Notes under the pieces: model-generated
What the model saw: the letters and a program-made list of their open reading frames with translations, nothing else
Database searches by the model: none
Told to the model about the DNA's origin: nothing
DNA from: Streptomyces sp. NBC_01723
Lineage (GTDB): Bacteria; Actinomycetota; Actinomycetes; Streptomycetales; Streptomycetaceae
Direction: 5' to 3'
Assembly: GCF_036246005.1 (NCBI RefSeq)
Contig: NZ_CP109171.1
Span: 7,676,001-7,740,000 of the forward strand
DNA length: 64,000 nt
Shown here: piece after piece, positions 47,269-55,590 of the stretch
Layout of the letters: each line of letters opens with the position of its first letter
Numbering within the stretch: the stretch's first letter is position 1
Position numbers and translations under genes: made by a program

Positions 47269-50200
47269 CTACGGATTGCGGTTGATCTTGAAGGTGGACG
47301 TCGTGTTCCGGACGTCCACGGCGTTGCCCTCCAGCCTCAGACCGTTGAACGTGACCTCGCCGACCGCGGGCCCCTGCCCCGGCTCGGGCATCTCGTTGGC
47401 CCAGAGGCCGAAGCCGGACTTGGCGTCGAACGCGTCACCGCTCTTGCGCGCGCCGGTGATGGACACGTCGGTGAAGACGGTGTCCTTGATCGGGAACTGC
47501 GGCTGCCCTCCCACGTAGTTCGTCTGGAACATGATGCCGCTGTACGTCGGGTCGACGATGTCGACGTTGTTGACCCGGATCCCCTGGAACACCTTCGACG
47601 CGGAGAACACCCAGATGCCGGGGAAGGTCTGCTGTCCCCAGAAGTGGCCGCCGGCGCGGACGATCGAGATGTTCTCGAAGGTCGTCGGGTCGGTGCCGAA
47701 ACCGTTCATCGGGTAGCCGAAGTCCAGCGAACTGATGGTGATGCCGGAGTAGACCAGGGTGTCCGCGATGTGGATGTTGCGGAAGGTGTTGTTGTAGCCG
47801 CCGTAGACGGCGAGACCCGCGGCACGCCAGGTCAGCGTCGTCGAGAGGTTCTCGTACAGGTTGTTCTTCATGTCCGCGCCGCCGGCGTCGATCGCCGAGA
47901 ACAGTGCGAAGCTGTCGTCACCGGTCGCCCGGGCGTCGTTGTTGGACACCAGGTTGTCGGTCGAGCCGTTGGTCATGTTGACACCGTCGGCGAACATGTT
48001 GCGGATCCGGGAGTTCTTGATCGTGATCCGGTCGGTGTTGGCGCCCCAGTAGAGGCACACCATGTGCTCGTTCCAGATGTTGTCGATCACGATGTCCGAC
48101 ACGTTGGAGAAGTCGAACACCTTGCCCGGACCGTCGATGCGGCTGGTGTAGTTGCCGAAGTAGGCGAAGTTCGCGAACGACGACCCCTTCGCGCTCGCCT
48201 CGGCCCGGAAGCCCACGTCGGTGTTGTCCTGTGTCGTGGGCGCGTGGAACTTGGTGAACCACGGACCGGCGCCCACCACCTTCACCGCCTTGCCGTACAC
48301 CTGGAACTTGCTCGACGTCTGGTAGTCCCCGGCCGGCAGGTACACACCGACCAGCTTGCCGGAGGTGTCCATGCGGACCCGGTCGAGCGCGTTCTGCACG
48401 TCCTGGTGCGTGAACCCGGCCGGCACCGCGTACGCCGCTGGGTCGGGGTTGGCCACCGGGGCGACCTGCTCCAGGTTGACGAAGTCGATCGCGTAGTCGG
48501 TGTTGTTCGCGGCGTCCTTCTGCAACCGGATCCTGCTGCCCGCCGGGACGGTCTCGCCCAGCATCAGGTGCGCCTCGTCGTAGATGTGACGCGGCGCGCC
48601 CGCGCCGGGGGAGTTGCCGGGCGAGGCCTCGTTGCCGTAGAGCCAGGCGTACTTCGACGTCAGCGGCAGCGCCTTCTTCAGGACGCCGTCGACGTAGACG
48701 TTGAGTGTGGAGTCGATGCCGCCGCCGCCCGGCGCGTCCGGGATGGAGAAGCGGGTCACCAGGGTGTTGGTGGCGGCCCGGGTGGTGAACTCGACGTACT
48801 CACCGGTCGCGTCGAGCTTGACCGCCTTGCGGCCGGAGGCCTCCCCGGCGATGTCGCCGATGGTCCGGTTCGGTCCGGTCACGGTGGCACCGCCGCCGAC
48901 CGTGCCGTCCTCCGCCTCGTACATGTCGTACGGCATGTTGGCGCCGCGCCCGACGAACAGCGGTTGCGTGGAGGTGTTGTTCTCCCGCTTGACCGGCAGT
49001 TCGTTGGCGTCGTCGGCCACCTTCACCTTCAACGTGTACGAGCCGTTGGCCGCCTTCCAGGTGCCGAGGCTCACCGCGGGACTCGTCGAACCGGCGGCGA
49101 TGACACCGGAGTGCGCGCCGGTCAGCGTCTTGACGGTGGCGCCGTCGGAGTCCACCAGGGTGAGCGTCACCCCGTGGCCGCCGCCCGCGGAGTCCTGGGT
49201 GCCCTGGTTGCGCAGCGCGACCTTGAACGTGACGTCGTCACCGGCGGCCGGGCTGGAAGGGGAGGTGGTGACGGTCGCGGCGACCAGGTCGGAACTCCGG
49301 ACCGGTTTGACGACCAGCGGCTCCGGACGCGTGTAGGTGTTGTTGGTCTCGTTCTGCTCGATGATCTCGCCGGCCTCGTCGGCGACCGCGCTCAGCTCGT
49401 ACGAGCCGGCGTCGCGCGCCCCGAGGGAGGCGCTGACCGTGCTCTGGGCTCCCGCCTGGAGCGCGCCTACGGAGGCGGTGGCGACCTTGGTGTCGCCCAG
49501 CCTCAGGGCGACCTTGCCGGCCGGACTGGCCGCGGCGCCGCTGTTGCGGACGGTGGCCGTCACGGTGATCTCGTCCGACTCGACGGGCGAGGCGGGCGAG
49601 GTGGCCAGCTGCGTCACCTCCAGGTCGGGGTTGGGCGCGGGGGCGCCGATCACCTGGAACTCGGCGACCTGCCCGGCCGTCGCCCCCGTGTTGGAGGTGA
49701 ACCTGAGCTGCACGTCGGCGACCCGGCCGTCGACGGGCACGGTCACACTGTTGCCGCCGCTCGCCGGGTCGAAGACGTAGTCCTTCGCGGCCACCAGGCC
49801 GGTGAACCCGGAGGCCGCCTGCTCGCGCCCGAGCACCTGGATGTTCTGGGTGCGCTTGGACCAACTGGTGTCGGGGTTGAGCCTGAGCACGACGGCACTG
49901 ATGTCGGCGTTGGCGCCGAGCTTGACGGTCAGTGTGTTCGGGTAGCTGCCCGCCGCCCCCTCCCAGTAGGTCGACGTGCTGTTGTCGTTGGCGTTCTCGG
50001 CGACGTACGTGTGGATCACGGACGAGGCGCTGATCGGCTTGCCGACGGCCAGGTTCGAGCCGTCCCTGGTGCCGTTGCGGAGAACGGAGTTGCTGTCGCC
50101 GGACACGTTGCCGGCCGCGTCCCTGGCCCGCACGGAGTACGTCACGTTCGCGGCGACGGGCTGTGTGTCGGTGTAGGTGGTGACGTCGCCCGCGACGCTC

Positions 50201-51558
50201 TTGCGGAGCTTGTTGTCGGCGTAGATGTCGTACCCGGTGACGCCCTTGTTGTCGGTGGAGGCGCTCCAGGTCAGCCTCACCTGACCGGCGGTGGGTTCGG
50301 TGAGGGCGAGGTTCGACGGCGCGGTGGGCGCCTGCGTGTCGCCGTTGTCGCCGCGCCGGGTGACCGTGTTGCTGTTGCCCGACACGTTGCCGGCCGCGTC
50401 CTTGGCCCGCACGTGGTAGGTGACCGTCGCGTCGCCCGGCCGGATGTCGGTGTACGTGGTGGCGTTCCCGCCGACCGAGGTCAGCAGGTCGCCGTCGGCG
50501 TAGATGTCGTACCCCGTGACGGCCGTGTCGTCCGAGGACGCGTTCCAGGTCAGCCTGATCTGGCCGGTCGCCGGCTCGGTGAGGGCGAGGTTCGAGGGGG
50601 TGGTCGGGGCCTGGGTGTCGCCGCTCGCCGGGCCGTAGACCTCCAGTTCGGAGACCTGGGCGGCCGGCTGGCCGGTGTTCGCGGTCACCAGGACGCGCAC
50701 GTGGCGGGCGGTCGTGGCGTCGAAGGCGACCGTCGCCGACTGGCCGCCCGCCGCGTCGAAGGTGTACGCCTTGGCGGCGGTCAGGTCGCTGAAGTCCGTG
50801 CCGTTCTCGCTCGCCTGGATCTTCAGGGTCTGGCTTCGGGCACCCCAGCCGTCCGGCAGCCGCAGCACCACGCGGTCGACCCTGCGGGAGGCGCCGAGGT
50901 CGGCCTGGATCCACTGCGGCAGCGCGTTGTCGGCGCTCTCCCAGTAGGTGGCCTTGTTGCCGTCGTTGCCGTTGCCGGCCGTGTACGCCCCCGTGGAACT
51001 GCTCGCCGTCAGAGTCCGGTTCGCGGCGAGGTTCGTCGACGATTCCCCGGCCGCGTGCACCTCCAGTTCGGAGAGCTGCGCCGCCTGCCAGCCGGTGTTG
51101 GCCGTGATCTCGACCCGCACGAACCGCGTCCTGGTCGCGGGGAAGCTCACGGTGACCGTGTTGCCCGACCCTGGGTCGAAGCGGTAGGTGGCGGAACCCT
51201 TCAGGGTGCTGAAGCTCGTACCGTCGGCGCTGCCCTGGAGGGCGAGTGTCTGGTCGCGGCGCTCCCAGCCGGCGGGCAGTCTCAGGACCACCTCGTCGAT
51301 CCGCTCCGTGGTGCCGAGGTCGGTCTGGACCCACTGCGGGAGGCTGCCGCCGCCGCTCTGCCAGTACGAACCCTGGTTGCCGTCGGTGATGTTGGCGGCG
51401 TTGTACTCGCCGTGCGCGCTGCTCGCCGCCGTGGCGTCCCCCACGGCGATGTTGGGTCCGCCTGCCGCCGTGGCCGACAGCAGTGGGCCGCCCAGCGCCA
51501 GGAGACTGGTCGCGACCACCGTGCACAGAGCACGTGATCTCCAGTTCCGGATTCTCAT
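47269..51558 (-). CDS. Secreted multidomain GH87 alpha-1,3-glucanase / mycodextranase
   Basis: Extracellular enzyme of 1429 residues. ATG 51558 starts a Sec signal ending LLSATAA; GGGGACAG is upstream. Order: two discoidin (F5/8 type C) modules (about 35-300), two fibronectin III modules (about 305-475), a third discoidin module (about 480-615), two CARDB-like modules (about 620-860), a CBM35-like module (MYEAEDGTVGGG, about 865-1030), then a right-handed beta-helix to the end. The helix carries FADGVNMTNGSTDN and ATGDDSFALFSA, whose aspartates match the catalytic cluster I recall for GH87. It should cut alpha-1,3-glucan or nigeran of fungal walls. Flanking LacI copies and the importer/GH13 operon supply regulation, uptake and final hydrolysis. 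Family assignment is from memory. Confidence 0.78.
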   Translation of the reverse strand: MRIRNWRSRALCTVVATSLLALGGPLLSATAAGGPNIAVGDATAASSAHGEYNAANITDGNQGSYWQSGGGSLPQWVQTDLGTTERIDEVVLRLPAGWERRDQTLALQGSADGTSFSTLKGSATYRFDPGSGNTVTVSFPATRTRFVRVEITANTGWQAAQLSELEVHAAGESSTNLAANRTLTASSSTGAYTAGNGNDGNKATYWESADNALPQWIQADLGASRRVDRVVLRLPDGWGARSQTLKIQASENGTDFSDLTAAKAYTFDAAGGQSATVAFDATTARHVRVLVTANTGQPAAQVSELEVYGPASGDTQAPTTPSNLALTEPATGQIRLTWNASSDDTAVTGYDIYADGDLLTSVGGNATTYTDIRPGDATVTYHVRAKDAAGNVSGNSNTVTRRGDNGDTQAPTAPSNLALTEPTAGQVRLTWSASTDNKGVTGYDIYADNKLRKSVAGDVTTYTDTQPVAANVTYSVRARDAAGNVSGDSNSVLRNGTRDGSNLAVGKPISASSVIHTYVAENANDNSTSTYWEGAAGSYPNTLTVKLGANADISAVVLRLNPDTSWSKRTQNIQVLGREQAASGFTGLVAAKDYVFDPASGGNSVTVPVDGRVADVQLRFTSNTGATAGQVAEFQVIGAPAPNPDLEVTQLATSPASPVESDEITVTATVRNSGAAASPAGKVALRLGDTKVATASVGALQAGAQSTVSASLGARDAGSYELSAVADEAGEIIEQNETNNTYTRPEPLVVKPVRSSDLVAATVTTSPSSPAAGDDVTFKVALRNQGTQDSAGGGHGVTLTLVDSDGATVKTLTGAHSGVIAAGSTSPAVSLGTWKAANGSYTLKVKVADDANELPVKRENNTSTQPLFVGRGANMPYDMYEAEDGTVGGGATVTGPNRTIGDIAGEASGRKAVKLDATGEYVEFTTRAATNTLVTRFSIPDAPGGGGIDSTLNVYVDGVLKKALPLTSKYAWLYGNEASPGNSPGAGAPRHIYDEAHLMLGETVPAGSRIRLQKDAANNTDYAIDFVNLEQVAPVANPDPAAYAVPAGFTHQDVQNALDRVRMDTSGKLVGVYLPAGDYQTSSKFQVYGKAVKVVGAGPWFTKFHAPTTQDNTDVGFRAEASAKGSSFANFAYFGNYTSRIDGPGKVFDFSNVSDIVIDNIWNEHMVCLYWGANTDRITIKNSRIRNMFADGVNMTNGSTDNLVSNNDARATGDDSFALFSAIDAGGADMKNNLYENLSTTLTWRAAGLAVYGGYNNTFRNIHIADTLVYSGITISSLDFGYPMNGFGTDPTTFENISIVRAGGHFWGQQTFPGIWVFSASKVFQGIRVNNVDIVDPTYSGIMFQTNYVGGQPQFPIKDTVFTDVSITGARKSGDAFDAKSGFGLWANEMPEPGQGPAVGEVTFNGLRLEGNAVDVRNTTSTFKINRNP

Positions 51559-51778
51559 CTGTCCCCGATCTCCGCCTCGTTCCTGAATGTTCTCTGTCAT
51601 TTACGTTGAGCGCTCAGAGAGTTGCAGAGAACTGTTGGGTCGTCTACAGGATGTGCGGCACGAACTCGGCGCACGGCGGACCGGAGTGGCCGCGGTGAGG
51701 TGCGGGGAAGTCCCGGGTGATGTCCCGGATCAGCGACTTTCACGGGCTCCGTCGGAGAACCGCAAGCCGCTGCCATTT

Positions 51779-51797
51779 CCCGCAAGGAATTTGCGGG
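51779..51797 (-). terminator. Hairpin downstream of LacI copy 2
   Basis: CCCGCAA-GGAAT-TTGCGGG, 27 bases past the copy 2 stop codon on the minus strand. It could terminate that gene. It lies 220 bases upstream of the GH87 start and contains a CGCAAG half-site, so an operator role is also possible. The rest of the 265-base gap (51559-51823) holds the GH87 promoter, not resolved further. Confidence 0.45.
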
Positions 51798-51823
51798 CGG
51801 GGGGAGGGGAGAGAGGTCTGCGG

Positions 51824-52834
51824 TCAGTCGGCGGACGGCTGCGCGGTGGAGCCGCGGACGACGAGTTCCGGTTCGAAGAGCAGCTCGCCGTGCGGGACTT
51901 CGGTGCCTTGGATCTGGGCGCAGAGGAGGTCGACGGCGGCGCGTCCCATGGCTTCGATGGGTTGGCGGACGGTGGTGAGGGGTGGTTCGGTGCAGGTCAT
52001 GAAGGCGCTGTCGTCGTAGCCGATGACGGAGACGTCGTGGGGGACGTGGAGTCCGCGTCGTCGGGCGGCGCGGACGGCGCCGAGGGCGAGGGGGTCGCTG
52101 GCGCAGATGATGCCGGTGACGCCGCGTTCGAGGAGGCGGGCGGCGGCGGCCTGGCCGCCTTCCAGGGAGAACATGGCGCGTTCCACGAACTCGTCCGGCA
52201 GCTCGGCGTGCGCGGCCCCGGCCGCCTCCCGCGCTGCGGCCAGCTTCCTGCGGGACGGGATGTGGTCGGACGGGCCGAGCACCAGGCCGATGCGTTCGTG
52301 GCCCAGCGACGCCAGGTGCCGCCAGGACTGCTCCACGGCCACCGCGTCGTCGCACGCGATGCACGGGAAGTCGAGGTTCTCGATCGACGCGTTGATCAGC
52401 ACCACCGGGATGTTGCGCTCCGCCAGCAGCCGGTAGTGGTCGTGCGGGGCGTCCGCCTGCGCGAACAGCCCGCCCGCGAAGACCACACCCGAGACCTGCT
52501 GCTGGAGCAGCAGTTCCACGTAGTCGGCCTCGGAGACGCCGCCCTTGGTCTGGGTGCACAGCACCGGCGTCAGCCCCTGCTGGGCGAGCGCACCGCCGAT
52601 GACCTCGGCGAACGCCGGGAAGATCGGGTTCTGCAGCTCGGGCAGCACCAGCCCGACCAGCCGGGCCCGTTCGCCCCGCAGCTGGGTGGGCCGCTCGTAC
52701 CCCAGGACGTCCAACGCGCTCAGCACGGCCTGCCGGGTCGCGTCGGAAACCCCGGGCTTGCCGTTGAGTACCCGGCTGACCGTGGCCTCGCTGACCCCAA
52801 CCTTCTTCGCCACCTGAGCAAGTCGTCGCGTCAC
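51824..52834 (-). CDS. LacI-family regulator, copy 2
   Basis: Repressor of 336 residues, GTG 52834 by comparison with copy 1; a longer frame to 52900 is non-homologous leader. HTH residues are identical to copy 1 over the recognition helix, so both should bind the same GCAAG-N3-CTTGC operators. Differences cluster in the ligand domain around ASIENLDF versus ASIPDLDF and at the C-terminus (AQPSAD). It lies upstream of the GH87 gene in the same direction. Whether the two copies respond to different sugars is open. Confidence 0.88.
   Translation of the reverse strand: MTRRLAQVAKKVGVSEATVSRVLNGKPGVSDATRQAVLSALDVLGYERPTQLRGERARLVGLVLPELQNPIFPAFAEVIGGALAQQGLTPVLCTQTKGGVSEADYVELLLQQQVSGVVFAGGLFAQADAPHDHYRLLAERNIPVVLINASIENLDFPCIACDDAVAVEQSWRHLASLGHERIGLVLGPSDHIPSRRKLAAAREAAGAAHAELPDEFVERAMFSLEGGQAAAARLLERGVTGIICASDPLALGAVRAARRRGLHVPHDVSVIGYDDSAFMTCTEPPLTTVRQPIEAMGRAAVDLLCAQIQGTEVPHGELLFEPELVVRGSTAQPSAD
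51839..52834. repeat. Direct repeat, right copy (~1 kb, LacI gene)
   Basis: Partner of 46186-47184, same orientation, about 5.65 kb apart. The repeats bracket the GH87 gene, so recombination between them would delete it while leaving one intact LacI gene. Confidence 0.9.
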
Positions 52835-52858
52835 ACACGAAAGGCTAACGCAAGCACC

Positions 52859-52871
52859 GCAAGCGGCTTGC
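52859..52871. promoter_or_regulatory. Operator candidate GCAAG-CGG-CTTGC
   Basis: Same palindrome and spacing to the start codon as at copy 1 (47210-47222), again with a left half-site (GCAAG, 52850-52854). Conservation outside the coding repeat supports a real operator. Confidence 0.65.
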
Positions 52872-52922
52872 TCGGCGGTCGCATTGGGCGGGCTGCGCAC
52901 TGATTCAGGTGGTATGCCCCGC

Positions 52923-53873
52923 TCAGTCCCAAGTGACCCGCGCGAGGACCGGAAGGTGATCGCTGCCGGTGGCGGACAGGGTGCGGATCCGGCCGACCGT
53001 CGCGGAGCGGGCCATCACCTGGTCGATCCGGGCCATCGGGAAGGCGGCGGGGAAGCTGAGGGCGACGCCCCGCTCGGGCACGTTCAGCTCGCTGGTCAGC
53101 GGATCGAGTGCCCGGTCGTCGACGGTGCCGTTGAGGTCGCCCAGCAGGACCACCCTGCGCGACTGCTCGGCCGCGACGGCGTCGCCGAGCAGCCCGGCGC
53201 TCTCGTCCCGCCAGGACGACGCGAGGCCGGTGAGCCCGACCCGGACCGACGGCAGATGGGCGATGTACACGGCGACCTCGCCGCGCGGTGTGTGCGCAAC
53301 GGCCCGCAGCCCGCGCTCCCACTCCTCCGTGATGCCCCGCGGTCTGATGTCCAGCGGTCGGGCCCCGCTGAGCGGATGCTTCGACCAGAGTCCGACCGTG
53401 CCCCGGACCGTCCGGTACGGGTAGTCCCGGGCGAGGGTCTTCTCGTAGACCGCCCGGGCCGGCGCCACCAGCTCCTGGAGCGCTATCAGGTCGGGCTCCG
53501 CACCGGCCAGTGCGCGGGCCGTTCCCGCCGGGTCGGTGTTCTCGTCGCTGACGTTGTGCTGCACCACCACGAGGTCGTCGGCGCCGGACTCCGGCGCGGG
53601 CAGCAGCAGCGGGCCGAACCGGTACGTCCAGGCGGCCACCGGCAGCAGCAGGGCGACCAGCGCGAGAGCCGAACGGCGCAGCAGGGCCGGCGGGAGCAGC
53701 ACCACGACCAGCACGCCGAGCCACGGCAGGAAGGACTCCAGGAGGCTGCCCAGCCCGCCGGGCCGGTGGGGAACCAGGCCGTGGAACACCAGCAGCAGGG
53801 CGGTGAACACCGCCACCCCGGCCCCTGCCCGCCCGCGCCGCCAGCTCCACCCACGCTTCGCCCGCCCGGTCAT
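52923..53873 (-). CDS. VanJ-like membrane endonuclease/exonuclease/phosphatase-family protein
   Basis: Protein of 316 residues. Three N-terminal hydrophobic helices (about 18-95) anchor an external EEP-fold phosphatase domain with VVQHNVSDEN, LIALQEL, LLGDLNG and GSDHLPVLA metal/catalytic motifs. Size, topology and many segments (YEKTLARDYPYRTVRGTVGLWS, AVYIAHLPSVRVGL) strongly recall VanJ of S. coelicolor, a teicoplanin-resistance protein proposed to act on undecaprenyl pyrophosphate. ATG 53873 has GAGGAG upstream. It is not near van genes here, so it may serve lipid-carrier recycling or cell-wall stress. It is the first gene left of the amylase promoter region. Confidence 0.8.
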   Translation of the reverse strand: MTGRAKRGWSWRRGRAGAGVAVFTALLLVFHGLVPHRPGGLGSLLESFLPWLGVLVVVLLPPALLRRSALALVALLLPVAAWTYRFGPLLLPAPESGADDLVVVQHNVSDENTDPAGTARALAGAEPDLIALQELVAPARAVYEKTLARDYPYRTVRGTVGLWSKHPLSGARPLDIRPRGITEEWERGLRAVAHTPRGEVAVYIAHLPSVRVGLTGLASSWRDESAGLLGDAVAAEQSRRVVLLGDLNGTVDDRALDPLTSELNVPERGVALSFPAAFPMARIDQVMARSATVGRIRTLSATGSDHLPVLARVTWD

Positions 53874-53942
53874 CGCTCCTCGTTCCCTCGTCCTCGCTGT
53901 CAGGACGACGGAACCGGTGGATCAAGTTCCGGGCGATGGAAA

Positions 53943-54077
53943 CTTTCAGAAAGCCTTGCTGAGAGGGTGTCACGTCCCGGGCGGAAGGAGCATCCAAGGG
54001 GGTTGACCACTACTGACGGTGCCCATGCGGTCACCACCGCAACATCTTGCAGTCATCTTTCAGAAACCCTTTGCAAG
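53943..54077 (+). promoter_or_regulatory. Amylase-type control region
   Basis: CTTTCAGAAA occurs twice (53943-53952 and 54057-54066), each followed by a CCTTGC/CCTTTGC element, with CTTGCAG (54046-54052) and TTTGCAAG (54070-54077) bracketing the second. TTGACC at 54003-54008 is a possible -35. CTTGC/GCAAG half-sites match the LacI operators of the alpha-glucan locus. Confidence 0.5.
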
Positions 54078-54150
54078 GGTGTCGACTCCCCAGTCAGCCA
54101 TCGGCAGGCACCCCGGACACCCGCACCCGCACCCTCACACGGGAGATTCC

Positions 54151-54819
54151 ATGTACGGGTGCACCGACAGAGCGCGCAGAACCACCGCCGCGGCACTCGC
54201 ACTCGCCGCCGGAACTTCGGCGGCCATGGTCGCCCTCCGCAACACCGCCCGCGGCCAGGCCGTGACCGACTTGTGGGACGACGGCGGCGACCGGATCGCG
54301 TTCGGGCGCGGCTCCAAGGCGTACGTCGCCCTCAACCACGAGGGCGCCCCGCTCACCCGCACGTTCCAGACCTCGCTGCCGGCCGGTAACTACTGCGACG
54401 TCCAGACCGGCAAGGGCGTCACGGTCGACACCGCCGGCCGCTTCACCGCCACCCTCGCCGCCGGCACGGCCCCCGCGCTGCACGTCGACGCCCACACCTG
54501 CGACGGCGGACCCGGCCCCGACCCGGTGACCTCCGGCGCCTCCTTCGCCGTGAACGCCACCACCAGGTGGGGCCAGAACATCTACGTGACCGGCAACCGT
54601 CCGGAACTCGGCAACTGGAATCCGGGCAACGCCCTCGAGCTCGACTCCGCCGCCCGTCCGGTGTGGAAGCGGGACGTGGAACTCCCCGAGGGCACGTCGT
54701 TCGAGTACAAGTACGTCCGCAAGGACGAGGCGGGCAACGTGACCTGGGAGGGCGGCGCCAACCGCACCGCGACGGTCACCTCCACGAGGACCAGCCTCGA
54801 CGACACCTGGCGCACCTGA
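54151..54819 (+). CDS. Internally deleted alpha-amylase: signal peptide + C domain + CBM20
   Basis: Secreted protein of 222 residues. ATG 54151 after GGGAG starts an amylase-type signal ([18 protein letters not shown]). It runs within a few residues into [20 protein letters not shown], the linker that in full amylases follows the catalytic barrel. Then come the beta-sandwich C domain ([29 protein letters not shown]) and a family-20 starch-binding module from about 125 ([29 protein letters not shown]). The (beta/alpha)8 barrel of about 350-400 residues is missing without breaking the frame. It should bind starch but cannot hydrolyse it. The control region is kept, so it may still be expressed; a decaying gene is the simpler reading. 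Confidence 0.8.
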   Translation: MYGCTDRARRTTAAALALAAGTSAAMVALRNTARGQAVTDLWDDGGDRIAFGRGSKAYVALNHEGAPLTRTFQTSLPAGNYCDVQTGKGVTVDTAGRFTATLAAGTAPALHVDAHTCDGGPGPDPVTSGASFAVNATTRWGQNIYVTGNRPELGNWNPGNALELDSAARPVWKRDVELPEGTSFEYKYVRKDEAGNVTWEGGANRTATVTSTRTSLDDTWRT

Positions 54820-54837
54820 CCCCCGCCACTCCCGGAG

Positions 54838-54885
54838 CATGGGAGAGGGCCCCACGGACGCGCATCCGTGGGGCCCTCTCCCATG
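54838..54885. terminator. Very strong bidirectional terminator
   Basis: Perfect 21-base arms (54838-54858 and 54865-54885) with a six-base loop, between the amylase remnant and the convergent cold-shock gene; it reaches to within three bases of the latter's stop. Confidence 0.85.
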
Positions 54886-54888
54886 CGC

Positions 54889-55338
54889 TCAGCCTTCGAC
54901 CCAGCCGTGCTTCCTGCCGTACTCGACCAGCCGCTGCCGGAGCCGCAGGATCTGCTCCCCGGACAGCGACGGAGCCGCGCTCAGCATCAGTTCCGTCATC
55001 TCGTGGGTGAACTCCGCGGCGCCCAGCACATCACACGTCGGCTCCTCCGCCTCGTGGAACGAGGGCATCGGCGAATGCGCCGGCGCGGCGGACCGCAGCG
55101 GTGCGACCTGCGCCGGTGCCACGGACGGCGGCGCTCCGTCGGCCAGCTGGACGGACGACGCCTTCAGCCCGCGGTCGCCCTCCTCCACCTCGAACTTCAC
55201 CCAGGCCCCGGAACGCACGGACGTCTCCGGGATCAGCAGATCATTGGCATGCAGGAAGACGTCCTCCCCGCCGTGTTCGGGGGCGATGAACCCGTAGCCC
55301 CGCACCCCGTCGAACCTGACAACCCTGCCTACCGCCAT
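54889..55338 (-). CDS. Cold-shock-domain protein with C-terminal extension
   Basis: Protein of 149 residues. Residues 1-65 are a cold-shock domain with RNP-type motifs (GYGFIAPEHGGEDVFLHAND), binding single-stranded RNA/DNA. The remaining ~80 residues are an extension (LRSAAPAHSPMPSF and a helical LSGEQILRLRQRLVEYGRKHGWVEG end) absent from ordinary 67-residue Csp proteins. ATG 55338 is the family start; a GTG three codons earlier is possible. It marks the boundary before the biosynthetic cluster; about 250 bases separate it from the divergent cysteate-synthase-like gene and hold only promoter-like sequence. Confidence 0.85.
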   Translation of the reverse strand: MAVGRVVRFDGVRGYGFIAPEHGGEDVFLHANDLLIPETSVRSGAWVKFEVEEGDRGLKASSVQLADGAPPSVAPAQVAPLRSAAPAHSPMPSFHEAEEPTCDVLGAAEFTHEMTELMLSAAPSLSGEQILRLRQRLVEYGRKHGWVEG

Positions 55339-55590
55339 CTCAACCACACACCTTCTCGCACCTCTGGGCCCCAACGACTCGACAGGATGGTAACTCCGGA
55401 CCGCGGCGAGTGCGGACCGGGACGTTCAAGTGGGGCCGGGCGTCAGTTGAACACGCAACCGTTGAGTGGGTGTGCCGGGCGGCGTACTCATGGATCGCAC
55501 GGCCCGGCTGCCGTACGCTGACCGGCGCACCGCGACACCCGAAACCTCCGCATTCGAGCCATGTCCAAGTGGTCGGCGAAAGGTGGGCAC

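Noticed and set aside
46237..51537. A 1766-codon open frame on the plus strand, antisense to the LacI and GH87 genes
   Set aside because: It mirrors the high-G+C codon pattern of the minus-strand genes, has no ribosome site or family motif, and the minus-strand domains are unambiguous.
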